DNA of 64,000 nt from Streptomyces scopuliridis RB72 (GTDB lineage: Bacteria; Actinomycetota; Actinomycetes; Streptomycetales; Streptomycetaceae), in the NCBI RefSeq assembly GCF_000718095.1, contig NZ_JOEI01000033.1, forward strand, positions 6,319 through 70,318, written 5' to 3'. Below, piece by piece: positions 29,001-38,747 of this stretch (its first letter is position 1; the number at the start of each line of letters is the position of its first letter). Made by a program: the position numbers and the translations under genes. The notes below the pieces were generated by a model. It was given only the letters and a program-made list of their open reading frames with translations. It was not told where the DNA came from and did not search any database.

Positions 29001-29444
29001 TCGGACGACCCGCTCGGCAGCGGGCCGCGCTCGGCGCTGATGGCCGTCGCGGTGGCCGCCGCCGCGCTCGCCGCGGTGGGGTTCGCGGTGAGCGCCGTGG
29101 GTTCCCTGCGGGAGCAGTCCGCCGAACTCTCCGTCCTGCGTGCCCTCGGGGCATCGCGCCGGAGCCTCGCCCGCCTGGTCGCGACGAAGCAGGGGCTGCT
29201 GATCGGTATCGGTCTGCTCGCCGGCGCGGTGCTCGGGACGCTCCTGACCCGGGCCGTGGTGCCGCTGGTCGTACTGACCGCGCAGGCGGCCCAGCCGGTC
29301 CCCCGGGTGCTCGTGGAGCTCCCGGTGTCCCAGGTCGCCCTGTTCCTCGCGGGCGTCGCCGCCGTGCCCGTGCTGATCACCGCGGCCATCGCCGTCCGGC
29401 GCGCCGATCCTGTCGGTTCGCTTCGCCACCAGGGGGACAACTGA
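26043..29444 (+). CDS. Very large FtsX-like ABC permease
   Basis: 1133 residues from GTG 26043. An N-terminal helix (about 10-35) precedes an extracytoplasmic domain (about 36-295), then an FtsX-type helix bundle (about 296-480) and another near 530-560. A second long extracytoplasmic part (about 565-995) and a final FtsX bundle (about 1000-1125, with LSVLRALGASRRSLARLV) follow. This is the layout of MacB/LolE-like mechanotransmitter or export permeases with duplicated FtsX cores. There is a short internal repeat at about residues 669-686. The gene is followed after 1 bp by a second permease. Substrate unknown; lipoprotein or peptide export is a guess. Confidence 0.9.
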   Translation: MAGFIFLRAVGHRLLLAAALLAVVLTTCVLAALTAFSGSLADTALRETLRGRGAASAVLVISADVPLDRSDAAQEAAARGARQAFDGLPVTLRKLESSGTYALPTSLQAAGATEGKPDLTHFAALDRSRITLVSGAWPGSGREADGGAIPVALPEVAATQLKLRAGASVTLTDRLAGTRLAVRVTGVYKATNPVDPYWRLDTLGGRGVRDLDFTTYGPLLTDPAVLASGAISHGNSAWVATADYRSITTDRIGALRTASTRAPALLREEPALGDSTTASTALPSLLDRTERALLVSRSTLLIVALQLLLLAGYALLLVARVLGAERAGETALLRARGASRRRLAALAVTEALLLAAPAALCAPLLSAPLTGLFVRRSALGDGAGGRFGEIAAGPVWLVSAAVAVCCAAAVVSPALAATAGPASGMRRGRAAALPGSVRAGADVGLLLIAAVAYWQLDQQTRTSGGGALSGDREGVLGVDPLMVMAPALALLAGTVLTLRLLPPAARLAERRAASGRGLTTALAGWHFSRGALRGAGPVLLLVLAVAMGMLAIGQSASWDRSQRDQADFGTGASVRVLDNRPAGPGQAGLYASLPGVRQAAPAHRTVTDLSGGRKATVLALDTAHADERMLMRGDLADEPVEGLLRAAAPRKAPARAVVPLPDGTRRLALDVRIENLDVRIEDVRIEKEEVAPGRASSGFAPELQVTVEDRYGIPYRIGAGTVPVDGRAHRVVVDLDATASGTRGAPAGPLGVTGFQLGGEAPAKGSERHRLSVERLLATGSDGAERPVSVPGEVRWRGSLSVTENEEEGTPTALSPVASRTAPLTVSYTTGSAGESGGHLSVQLDVARPAAREKISAVATDGFLRASGAGLGDSVDLSLAGEQLRVTIVKAVRELPTTGSTVASGGGAGPVTTAGESDAADGGALLVDLRAVNEVLTDRASGALAPNEWWLSTAPGAAADVASALRARPDSTPGQVLVRDEVAAGLSDDPLGSGPRSALMAVAVAAAALAAVGFAVSAVGSLREQSAELSVLRALGASRRSLARLVATKQGLLIGIGLLAGAVLGTLLTRAVVPLVVLTAQAAQPVPRVLVELPVSQVALFLAGVAAVPVLITAAIAVRRADPVGSLRHQGDN
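28047..28100 (+). repeat. Short tandem repeat inside the FtsX-like permease gene
   Basis: CTCGACGTGCGTATCGAG occurs at 28047-28064 and 28068-28085, and a 15-bp GACGTGCGTATCGAG copy follows at 28086-28100. The protein reads LDVRIEN, LDVRIE, DVRIEK, in the outer domain. The unit itself has palindromic ends (CTCGA...TCGAG). Confidence 0.8.
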
Positions 29445-29445
29445 G

Positions 29446-32237
29446 ATGACACGCGGGCCAGTCGATGTACGTACGGAGCGCGCGGAACGGCCGGGGCGCG
29501 CGGTCGCGCCATGGGTGCGGACGCGGTTGCGGACAGCCCCCGGGGCTGCCGTGGCCTTCGGTCTGCTCGTGCTGATCACGGCGTTCCTCGCCGCCGCGCT
29601 CCCGCGGGCCGTGGACTCCTACGAGACCGGAGGACTACGGCGGGAGATCGCCGACGCGCCCCCGAGCGCGACCGCGCTGCAGCTGACCACGCCCCAGCCC
29701 GGGCTGGAGATTCCGCTGCCCGCCCGCGAGGAGGAGATGCGGCCCGCCGCGCTCTCGGCCGTCCACCGCAAGGTGCTGGCGGGTCTGCCAGGGCCGCTGC
29801 GGGCGGACGCGGCGGAGTCGGCGTACGGGGTACGGACCTCCGAAGCCCTCAGCGGCCAGGACAGCTGGCTGCCGCGTCCCGACGGGGTCTCTCCCGGGTT
29901 CACGCTGGCCACGCAGTCGGACCTGGCCGCCCACGCCGCCGTGCGCGAAGGCCGGCTGCCCGCCGCCGACGGGCGGATCACGGCGGAGACCAAGGAGCTG
30001 GAGGCCGCCGTGACCTCGGAGACCGCCCGTACTCTGCGTCTTCGGGTCGGCTCGGTGATCCGGCTGAGTGACTCGACCGGGTCCACGGATCTGGCCGTAC
30101 GGATCACCGGGATCGTCGACCCCCGAGGTTCGCAGGGCAGTTACTGGTCCGTCGAACCGGTCCTGCGCACCCCTGGTCTGGCCGCCCTGCCGAGCAACCC
30201 GCCGCTGTACCGCTGGGAGGCGGGCCTCCTGCTGGCGCCCGACGCCGGGCCCGCCCTCCTCGGCACCCAGTCGATGCCGGAGAGGTACTGGCGCGTCGCG
30301 CCCGCGACCGGAGGGCTGACCGCGCAGGACACGCCCGGACTCCTCCAGCGGATCGCCTCCCTCGAAGGCGGACCCGAACTGCTGAAGATGCGTGAGATCG
30401 CGGGCGGCACCGCGGTCCTGAGCACCGAGCTGGAGACGGTGGTCGGCTCGCATGTCGCGACGCGTGAGGCGATCACACGCATCGTCGTCGTCGCGGCCTT
30501 CGGGGTCGGGTCGGTCGCCGCCGTCGTGCTCGCGATGGCCGGTGGTCTGATCGCCGCGCGCCGCACCGATGAACTCGCCCTCCTGCGCTCCCGCGGCGGT
30601 TCCCTGCGCGGCATCGGCGGACGGCTCCTCGCCGAAACCGCCGTGATCGCGCTGCCCGCGTCCGGGGCCGGTCTGCTGCTGGCCGTGGTGGCGGTGGACG
30701 AGGCGCGTCCGCTGCCCGCCGTGTACGGCGCGACGGCCGTGGCACTGCTCGCCTGCGCCACCCTGCCGGTGCGGGCCGTCTTCCTGCACCGGCGGCCGCG
30801 GGCGCACGGCGACCGCGACGACCTCGCCCTGGCCAGACCCGGCAGACAGCGGACCGTCGCCGAACTGACCCTGCTGATCATCGCCGTCGCCTCCGTGGTG
30901 ACCCTGCGCCGTCGCGGCACGTCCGGCACCGGTGACCTGCTGGTGAGCGCGGCTCCGGTGCTCGTCGCGCTGATCGCCGCGCTCGTGCTCGTACGGCTGT
31001 ATCCGCTGCCCCTGCGCTGGGCGGCCCGTCCGGCCGCGCGGCTGCGTGGCGCGATCGGTTTCCTGTCGCTGGCCCGCGCCGGGCGGTCGTCGGCGACGGC
31101 GACGCTGCCGCTGCTGGCGCTGCTCATCGCGCTGACGACGGCGGCATTCGGCGGCTCGGTGCTGTCCGGGGTCACGGAGGCACGGGACCGGGCCGCGCTG
31201 CTGGCGGTCGGCGCCGACGCCCGGGTCTCGACCCCTCGGGACGCCACACCACTGCCGGCGGAGGCGGAACGGGCGGCGCGGAAGGTGGCGGGTGTACGGG
31301 ACACGGCGGCCGTACGCGTCGAGTCGACGGCGGAACTCGCGATCGGCGAGAGCGCCAGTACCGCGCCGCAGAAGCCGCTCACCCTCATCGGGGTCGAGCC
31401 GGAGTCGTACACGCGGCTGGCCCGGCAGCTGGACCTCGGGGCCTTCCCCGCCGACGCGTTGAGGAGCACGGGCGGGGTGCTCGACGCGGTCGCCTCACCG
31501 GGCGTCGCTAAGCGGCTCGGTACCGCGCCGCGCCGGATCACCTCGCCGGCCGGTGAGGTCACCGTACGGATCACCGCCGTACGGCCCCATACGCCGGCCG
31601 CCCCCCGCTCCGAATTCCTGCTCGTCGACCGTAAGGGCCTGAAGCACGCCGATCCAACGACGCTGCTGGCCATGGGCACGGGGATGGACGCGTCGGCGCT
31701 GCGGGCCGCGCTCGGCGCCGGGGCCGAGCAGGAGATCGAGGTGTCGCTCCGGAGCGAGGAACGGGCGGCGCTCACCGGTTCACCGCTCCAGTCCGGTGCC
31801 GAGCGGATCTATGCCACCGCCGTGGTCGCGGGCGCGGCCTACGCCGTCGTCGCCCTTCTGCTGTCGCTGCTGCACTCGGCGCCGGAACGGGCCGCGCTGC
31901 TGGCCAGGCTGCGCACCATGGGGCTGACGACCCGTCAGAGCCGTCAGTTGCTGGGCCTTGAGGCGCTGCCCCAGGCGCTGCTCGCCGCCGGGGGCGGCAT
32001 CCTCGTCGCCTGGGCCACCATCCAACTGCTCGCTCCCGGCGTCGACCTGGCCCGGCTCGCCCTGACCGCCGCTTCCGGTCTCACGCCGGCGGGCGGCGTG
32101 TCGCTGCGTACCGACGTGTGGACCCTCGCGCTGCCCGCGGCCGGCGTGGTCGCGCTGACGGGGGCCGTGGCCCTCGGCCAGGCCTGGTGGACGGGGCGGC
32201 GCGGATCGATCACCGAACTCAGAGCAGGAGACACGCG

Positions 32238-32241
<4 letters not shown>
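29446..32241 (+). CDS. Second large FtsX-like ABC permease
   Basis: 931 residues, ATG one base after the previous stop. The same plan is seen: an N-terminal helix (about 30-50), an outer domain (about 55-340), an FtsX bundle (about 345-440, with LALLRSRGGSLRGIGGRLL), more helices near 475-570, a second outer domain, and a C-terminal bundle (about 790-920, LRTMGLTTRQSRQLLGLEALPQ). It is probably the partner of the 1133-residue permease. Its stop overlaps the start of the ATPase gene (ATGA), so permeases and ATPase are made together. Confidence 0.9.
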
Positions 32242-33233
<992 letters not shown>

Positions 33234-33330
33234 GCCGGGCCCCAGGGCGCGGGGAGTGGTGCGCCCACGCACGGGTGAGGTTCGGCCGAACCGCTGCGTC
33301 CGCCGTACGGCTGTCGCTACGGTGACCGCC

Positions 33331-33702
33331 ATGGACGCCAAGGACGCCAAGGACGCACCCCGCCCTGAGGAGGAGTGGCCGCTGCCTCCTTCCTGGATGT
33401 GGAGCTGCCACGAGTGCAACAGGCTGTACAAGGCGATGAAGCGCGCACCGGAAGTGGTGGAAGCGGCGCGGGCGGCGGGTGAGCCTGGGGTGGATTACGA
33501 CCCCTTCGACTCGGTCGTGACGACACAGATCCGGCTCGCCCAGCACATCGCCGCCGAGCACACCTCGGAGGTGCCCGCGGTCGACCCGGCGTGCGAGCGG
33601 TGTGTGTCGGACACGTCGGGCCGGCGGATCCGCGACGAGATGGTGCTGGAGCACCGTGCCCGCCATCTGTTCGCACCGCCGCGCATCGTCGGCTTCATGT
33701 GA
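33331..33702 (+). CDS. Small protein with two CxxC motifs, probable zinc binder
   Basis: 123 residues from ATG 33331. It has an acidic/basic start (DAKDAKDAPRPEEEW), WSCHECNRLYKAMK (about 27-40), QHIAAEH (about 70-76), ACERC (about 88-92) and a final LEHRARHLFAPPRIVG. The two CxxC pairs and several His could hold one zinc ion. No named family is recognised. The start lacks a Shine-Dalgarno, and TACGGT seven bases upstream suggests a leaderless transcript. It stands alone between the ABC operon and the ECF42 locus. Confidence 0.75.
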   Translation: MDAKDAKDAPRPEEEWPLPPSWMWSCHECNRLYKAMKRAPEVVEAARAAGEPGVDYDPFDSVVTTQIRLAQHIAAEHTSEVPAVDPACERCVSDTSGRRIRDEMVLEHRARHLFAPPRIVGFM

Positions 33703-33815
33703 CGAGGTGCCGGCGCGACGGGTGACGATCACGATCAGGCCGCCGTGACCGTCACCCGCCCTGGCCGACCCGTTCCCTGACCAGCCCGGTCACCCTGCGG
33801 TACGACGAGACCGGC

Positions 33816-33841
33816 CCGGAAAAATCTTGGAAGATTTCCGG
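33816..33841. repeat. AT-rich imperfect palindrome upstream of the ECF42 locus
   Basis: CCGGAAAAATCTT and AAGATTTCCGG flank GG, pairing except for two extra A bases. Such an A/T-rich site is unusual in this region. It ends 7 bp before the predicted ECF promoter, so it may bind a further regulator or terminate upstream transcription. Confidence 0.5.
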
Positions 33842-33847
33842 AGGAGC

Positions 33848-33874
33848 TGTCGATCCGGCCGTATCCCGTTCGAC
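33848..33874 (+). promoter_or_regulatory. Candidate ECF42-type promoter of the DGPF-sigma operon
   Basis: TGTCGA (33848-33853), 17 bp, then CGAC (33871-33874), 53 bp before the ATG of the DGPF protein. TGTCGA as a -35 with a CGA(C/T)-like -10 is, as I recall, the motif reported for ECF42 sigma factors. The ECF42-like gene downstream would then drive its own operon. Confidence 0.6.
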
Positions 33875-33927
33875 GCAAGGGTGTGAGAGGCGGGGAAAGC
33901 CCCCGCCCTCCCGACCGAGGAGTCACC

Positions 33928-34284
33928 ATGCCGCGTTTTCTGACGATGGTCCGCATCGACGAGCAGAATTCCCCCGCCGAGGGCCCCGACCCCGAGTTCG
34001 AGGCGCGCATGGGAGCGCTGTTCGAGGAGATCACCAAGGCCGGGGTCATGCTGGAGACCGCCGGACTCACCCCGACGTCCGAGGGCACCCGGATCACCTG
34101 GTCCGACGGCAAGCTCAGCTACACCGACGGGCCCTTCACCGAGAGCAAGGAAGTCATCGGCGGCTACTCCCTCACCCGCTGCAAGGACAAGGCGGAGGCC
34201 CTGGAGTGGGCGAAGCGGTTCCTTGAGGTCCACCCGGAGAACTGGACCGTCAGCGTCGAGGTCCGCGAGATCGCCGAGGGCTGA
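33928..34284 (+). CDS. YCII-related DGPF-domain protein
   Basis: 118 residues from ATG 33928 after GAGGAG. It starts MPRFLTMVRIDEQ and has the family motif SYTDGPFTESKEVIGGYSL (about 63-81). These small dimeric ferredoxin-fold proteins are regularly encoded beside ECF42 sigma factors. Their role is unknown, possibly sensing or detoxification. It is 42 bp before the sigma gene and likely shares its transcript. Confidence 0.92.
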   Translation: MPRFLTMVRIDEQNSPAEGPDPEFEARMGALFEEITKAGVMLETAGLTPTSEGTRITWSDGKLSYTDGPFTESKEVIGGYSLTRCKDKAEALEWAKRFLEVHPENWTVSVEVREIAEG

Positions 34285-34326
34285 CCGGGCCCCGCTTGCC
34301 CCACCCCCACCCGGCTGCTCTGATGG

Positions 34327-35577
34327 GTGGTCGTGACATCAGCAAGCGCGACCGAAACGGTCGAAGCGGTATTCAGGATCGAGTCCGCGCGGATCATCGC
34401 GGGTGTCGCCCGCATCGTGCGGGACGTGGGCATCGCGGAGGAACTCGCGCAGGACGCTCTGGTCGCCGCGCTGGAGCAGTGGCCGGAGTCGGGCGTCCCG
34501 GACAGACCGGGCGCCTGGCTCATGGCCACCGCCAAGCACCGCGCCATCGATCTCGTACGCCGCAAGGAGACGTACGCGCGCAAGCTGGCGGAGGTCGGCC
34601 GGGCGCTGGAGGACGTGGGGCCGCCGCCCGAGCCCGTGGGCGCGGACGACATCGACGACGATCTGCTGCGGCTGATCTTCACCGCGTGCCATCCCGTGCT
34701 GTCGACGGAGGCCCGGGTCGCGCTCACGCTGCGGCTGCTGGGCGGACTGACGACCGAGGAGATCGCCCGCGCGTTCCTGGCCCCGGAGCCGACGGTCGCC
34801 CAGCGCATCGTCCGCGCGAAACGGGCGCTCGCCAAGGCCGGGGTCCCCTTCGAGGTCCCGGGCGCCGCCGACCGGGCCGCCCGGGTCGCGTCGGTCCTCG
34901 AAGTCATCTACCTCATCTTCAACGAGGGGTACTCCGCGACGGCCGGGGACGATCTGGTGCGCCCGGCCCTGTGCGAGGACGCGCTGCGGCTGGCGCGTGT
35001 CCTGGCGGGCCTGATGCCCGAGGAGCCCGAAGTCCATGGTCTGGCCGCGCTCCTGGAGCTCCAGGCCTCGCGCATCGCCGCCCGCACGGGCCCCGACGGC
35101 GAGCCGGTGCTGCTCGCCGACCAGAACCGCCACAAGTGGAACCGCATGCTCATCCTCCGTGGCGTCGAATCCCTGCGGCGCGCGGGCCACGGCCCGTACT
35201 CCGTCCAGGCCGCGATCGCCGCCTGCCACGCGCGGGCGGTCCGCTACGAGGACACGGACTGGACGGCGATCGCGGCGCTGTACGGCCGGCTGATGGCACT
35301 GACCCCGTCCCCGGTGGTGGAGCTGAACCGAGCGGTCGCCGTCTCGATGGCGGAGGGCCCCGCGGCCGGGCTGAAGCTGGTGGACGCCCTGGCGGAAGGA
35401 CCGGCCCTGAAGGGCTATCACCTGCTGCCGAGCGTCCGGGGAGATCTGCTGGAGCGCCTGGGGCGGGGCGACGAGGCACGCGCGGAGTTCGAGCGGGCGG
35501 CGTCCCTGACCCGTAACGCACGGGAGCGGGGGCTGCTCCTGGAACGGGCGGCCCGAGCCGTTTCCGACCCCGGGTGA
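34327..35577 (+). CDS. ECF42-type RNA polymerase sigma factor
   Basis: 416 residues. Sigma region 2 is at about 10-80 (VEAVFRIESARIIAGVARIV, DRPGAWLMATAKHRAIDLVRR) and region 4 at about 118-170 (LRLLGGLTTEEIARAFLAPE). A long C-terminal extension (about 185-415) with TPR-like helices begins YLIFNEGYSATAGDDL. This extension and the DGPF neighbour define ECF42, which has no separate anti-sigma factor; the extension regulates activity. The start could be GTG 34327 or GTG 34333; neither has a strong ribosome site. Confidence 0.92.
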   Translation: MVVTSASATETVEAVFRIESARIIAGVARIVRDVGIAEELAQDALVAALEQWPESGVPDRPGAWLMATAKHRAIDLVRRKETYARKLAEVGRALEDVGPPPEPVGADDIDDDLLRLIFTACHPVLSTEARVALTLRLLGGLTTEEIARAFLAPEPTVAQRIVRAKRALAKAGVPFEVPGAADRAARVASVLEVIYLIFNEGYSATAGDDLVRPALCEDALRLARVLAGLMPEEPEVHGLAALLELQASRIAARTGPDGEPVLLADQNRHKWNRMLILRGVESLRRAGHGPYSVQAAIAACHARAVRYEDTDWTAIAALYGRLMALTPSPVVELNRAVAVSMAEGPAAGLKLVDALAEGPALKGYHLLPSVRGDLLERLGRGDEARAEFERAASLTRNARERGLLLERAARAVSDPG

Positions 35578-35645
35578 CAGCAGCGGAATACCCCGTATGG
35601 CTACAAACAGGCAAAAAGGAGGAAACTGGGACGAGGAGGTACATC

Positions 35646-35837
35646 ATGCGCAAGGTAGCCGACTGCCGGGATTTCCCGAGCGAGACGAATTGCACCCTCG
35701 CCATCTCCGGCGAGGAGGAAGAAGTGGTCCGCGCCGCCAGCGAGCACGCTGTGTCCATGCACGGCCACAAGAGCAGCCCGGAACTGCGTGAACAGATCCG
35801 CGCCGCACTCAAGGACGAGATGCCCCAGCACGCCTGA
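35646..35837 (+). CDS. DUF1059 small protein
   Basis: 63 residues from ATG 35646 with GAGGAGG five bases upstream. It starts MRKVADCRDFPSETNCTLAI; the two cysteines (about 7 and 15), the acidic EEEE stretch and the C-terminal HAVSMHGHKSSPELREQI are diagnostic of DUF1059. Function unknown. It is 68 bp after the sigma gene and may belong to the ECF42 regulon. Confidence 0.88.
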   Translation: MRKVADCRDFPSETNCTLAISGEEEEVVRAASEHAVSMHGHKSSPELREQIRAALKDEMPQHA

Positions 35838-35855
35838 GGCCCGGCCGACCCGGCC

Positions 35856-36632
35856 CTACGGGGTGCCCACGGGCCGGGAGCCCACCTCGAAGGTATTGCC
35901 GAAGGGATCGGTGATCTTCACCATCCGCACATAGATCGTGTCCGCGGGGACGCCCGCGGTGCCGCCGGCCGCCAGGGCCCGTTCTGCCGCGGCGTCCGCG
36001 TCGGCGACCTCGAACAGCGTCTGCCACGCGGCGGACGGCGCCTCCGGGACCCCCATGATGCCGCCGATCTCATGACCGTCGGGCCGGCGCAGGAAGCTGA
36101 AGTCCGCGCCCGGCAGATCGTCGTTGCCGTCCAGCGTGAAGTCGAAGACCGCCGGGTAGAACTCCCGCGCCGGTCCCGGGTCAGGGCTGGTCAGGTCGTT
36201 GCGTACGAGACTGCCCGGCTCGTTCACGATCTCGCAGCCGAGGAGCGCGCGCCCCTGCCAGAGGCCGAACCGGGCGCCGGACGGGTCCGCGGCGAGTGCC
36301 AGCGTGCCCTGGTCCCCGATCTCCAGCGGGCCCCGCGTCAGGGTGCCGCCCGCGTCGACGATCCGCTTCGCGGTGGCGTCGCAGTCGTCGGTCGCGAAGT
36401 ACACACACCACAGACCCGAGAGGGTCGAAGCGGTGGAATCCGAGGCGGGGACCTGCCGGAATCCGGCCACCGCACGGCCGCGCAGACGGCACACCGTGTA
36501 GGCGGCCGCACCCGGCTCGTACTCCCAGCCGAACAGCGCGCCGTAGAACTCCTTCGCGCGCTCGACATCGGGCACGTCGAGGTCGATCCAGGTGGGGGTG
36601 CCGGCCGGCTGATTGCGGGTGACAAGGCTCAT
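35856..36632 (-). CDS. VOC-family (glyoxalase/bleomycin-resistance fold) protein
   Basis: 258 residues from ATG 36632 after AGGAG. Two tandem VOC modules are seen: module 1 (about 8-130, TPTWIDLDVPDVERAKEFYG) and module 2 (about 135-255, ending KITDPFGNTFEVGSRP). Two-module proteins of this type are often hydroxylase-like or resistance proteins, but the metal ligands are not evident enough to predict a reaction. It converges on the DUF1059 gene with an 18-bp gap. Confidence 0.88.
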   Translation of the reverse strand: MSLVTRNQPAGTPTWIDLDVPDVERAKEFYGALFGWEYEPGAAAYTVCRLRGRAVAGFRQVPASDSTASTLSGLWCVYFATDDCDATAKRIVDAGGTLTRGPLEIGDQGTLALAADPSGARFGLWQGRALLGCEIVNEPGSLVRNDLTSPDPGPAREFYPAVFDFTLDGNDDLPGADFSFLRRPDGHEIGGIMGVPEAPSAAWQTLFEVADADAAAERALAAGGTAGVPADTIYVRMVKITDPFGNTFEVGSRPVGTP

Positions 36633-36818
36633 CGATCGCTCCTGCGCTCTCTCTAAGGGTTTTCGGAGGCTCATCCGGTACCCGGAGGAGGTCTCCTCCG
36701 TGCCGGGTCTCCGACGCTAGAGGCGATGCAGGTCAGAACATGTCCTACAGCACCCGTCCCCGCGGCGGAGATCGCGATCGGCCTGATCGATGTCGGCGGT
36801 CCCTCGTAGAATCGGCGG

Positions 36819-38747
36819 ATGAGCTCCCCGGAAACCGGCACCCCTCCCGAGACGCGCCCCGAAGCAGGTCCCGAAGCAGGTCCTGAAACGGATCCTGAAG
36901 CGGGTCCTGAAGCGAGTGAGGCGCTGGAGGTCCTGCGTCGCGTCTTCGGATACGACTCCTTCCGCGGGAGCCAGCAGGAGATCATCGAGCATGTGGTCAC
37001 GGGCGGCGACGCGCTGGTGCTCATGCCGACCGGTGGCGGCAAGTCGCTCTGCTACCAGATCCCCTCCCTGGTGCGTAAGGGCGTCGGGGTCGTCGTATCA
37101 CCGCTCATCGCGCTCATGCAGGACCAGGTCGACGCCCTGAGGGCGCTCGGCGTACGGGCCGGATTCCTCAACTCCACCCAGGATCTCGACGAACGGCGCC
37201 TCGTCGAGGCCGAGTTCCTCGCCGGTGAGCTGGATCTGCTCTATCTGGCGCCGGAGCGGCTGCGCGTCGAGTCGACCGTACGGCTGCTGGAGCGCGGCAC
37301 GATCTCACTGTTCGCCATCGACGAGGCGCACTGCGTGGCCCAGTGGGGACACGACTTCCGCCCCGACTATCTCGCCCTCTCCTCGCTGCACGAGCGCTGG
37401 CCCGATGTGCCGCGTATCGCGCTGACCGCGACCGCCACCGAGGCCACGCACGCGGAGATCGCGTCCCGGCTCGGCCTCCAGGACGCGCGGCATTTCGTGG
37501 CCAGCTTCGACCGGCCCAACATCCAGTACCGCATCGCGCCGAAGAACGACCCGAAGCGTCAGCTGCTCCAGCTGCTGCGCGCCGAGCACCCCGGCGACGC
37601 GGGCATCGTCTACTGCCTCTCCCGGGCGTCGGTGGAGAAGACCGCCGAGTTCCTGGTGAAGAACGGCGTCGACGCGCTGCCGTATCACGCGGGGCTCGAC
37701 ACCCGCACGCGCGCCGGGAACCAGGCGCGCTTCCTGCGGGAGGACGGGATGGTGATGGTCGCGACCATCGCGTTCGGCATGGGCATCGACAAGCCGGACG
37801 TACGGTTCGTAGCCCATCTCGATCTGCCGAAGTCCGTCGAGGGCTACTACCAGGAGACCGGACGCGCCGGGCGTGACGGGCTGCCGTCCACGGCCTGGCT
37901 GGCGTACGGGCTCCAGGACGTCGTACAGCAGCGCAAGATGATCGAGACCTCCGAGGGCGACGACGCGCACCGCCGACGGCTGGGCGCCCATGTCGACGCC
38001 ATGCTCGCACTGTGCGAGACCGTCGAATGCCGGCGCGTCCAGCTGCTCGCGTACTTCGGGCAGCGGAGCACCGCATGCGGCAACTGCGATACGTGTCTGA
38101 CGCCCGCGGAGTCCTGGGACGGCACGGTCCCCGCGCAGAAGCTGCTGTCGACCGTGGTCAGGCTGAAGCGCGAGCGCAACCAGAAGTTCGGCGCGGGGCA
38201 GATCACCGACATCCTGCTGGGCAAGAAGACGGCCAAGGTCATTCAGTTCGACCATGACGCGCTGAGCGTCTTCGGCATTGGTACGGAGCTGCGCGAGGCC
38301 GAGTGGCGGAGCGTGGCGCGGCAGTTGCTGGCGCAGGGGCTGATCGCCGTCGAGGGCGACTACGGGACGCTGGTGCTCACGGACGAGAGCGGAGAGGTCC
38401 TGGGCGGGCGGCGCCCGGTCGTCCTGCGGCGCGAGCCCGAGAAGGCGGCCAGGCCGGCGCGCGCGGAGAAGTCGTCCAAGCAGCGTTCCGCACCGGTCGA
38501 TCTGCCGGCGGAGGCCGTGCCGGTGTTCGAGACGCTGCGCGCCTGGCGGGCGGCATCGGCGAAGGAGCAGGGCGTACCGGCGTATGTGATCTTCCATGAC
38601 GCGACGCTGCGCGAGATCGCGACGCTGGCTCCGTCGACGCTGGCGGAGCTGGGCACGGTCACGGGGGTCGGCGAGAACAAGCTGGCGAAGTACGGGCAGC
38701 AGATCCTGGAGACGCTCGGTACGGCGGCGGTCGGTGCGGCGGAATGA
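36819..38747 (+). CDS. recQ: ATP-dependent DNA helicase RecQ
   Basis: 642 residues. It unwinds DNA 3' to 5' in recombinational repair. After a repeat-bearing N-terminal tail (about 1-35, PEAG-like), the helicase core has motif [14 protein letters not shown] (about 68-80), DEAHC (about 168-172) and motif [12 protein letters not shown] (about 346-355). The zinc module ends with CGNCDTCL (about 422-429), followed by winged-helix and HRDC domains (about 560-640). The stop overlaps the next start (ATGA). Confidence 0.95.
   Translation: MSSPETGTPPETRPEAGPEAGPETDPEAGPEASEALEVLRRVFGYDSFRGSQQEIIEHVVTGGDALVLMPTGGGKSLCYQIPSLVRKGVGVVVSPLIALMQDQVDALRALGVRAGFLNSTQDLDERRLVEAEFLAGELDLLYLAPERLRVESTVRLLERGTISLFAIDEAHCVAQWGHDFRPDYLALSSLHERWPDVPRIALTATATEATHAEIASRLGLQDARHFVASFDRPNIQYRIAPKNDPKRQLLQLLRAEHPGDAGIVYCLSRASVEKTAEFLVKNGVDALPYHAGLDTRTRAGNQARFLREDGMVMVATIAFGMGIDKPDVRFVAHLDLPKSVEGYYQETGRAGRDGLPSTAWLAYGLQDVVQQRKMIETSEGDDAHRRRLGAHVDAMLALCETVECRRVQLLAYFGQRSTACGNCDTCLTPAESWDGTVPAQKLLSTVVRLKRERNQKFGAGQITDILLGKKTAKVIQFDHDALSVFGIGTELREAEWRSVARQLLAQGLIAVEGDYGTLVLTDESGEVLGGRRPVVLRREPEKAARPARAEKSSKQRSAPVDLPAEAVPVFETLRAWRAASAKEQGVPAYVIFHDATLREIATLAPSTLAELGTVTGVGENKLAKYGQQILETLGTAAVGAAE

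Noticed and set aside
26007..29579. Long minus-strand frames opposite the FtsX-like permeases
   Set aside because: Shadows: Arg/Gly/Gln-rich, no domain, opposite a clear membrane protein.
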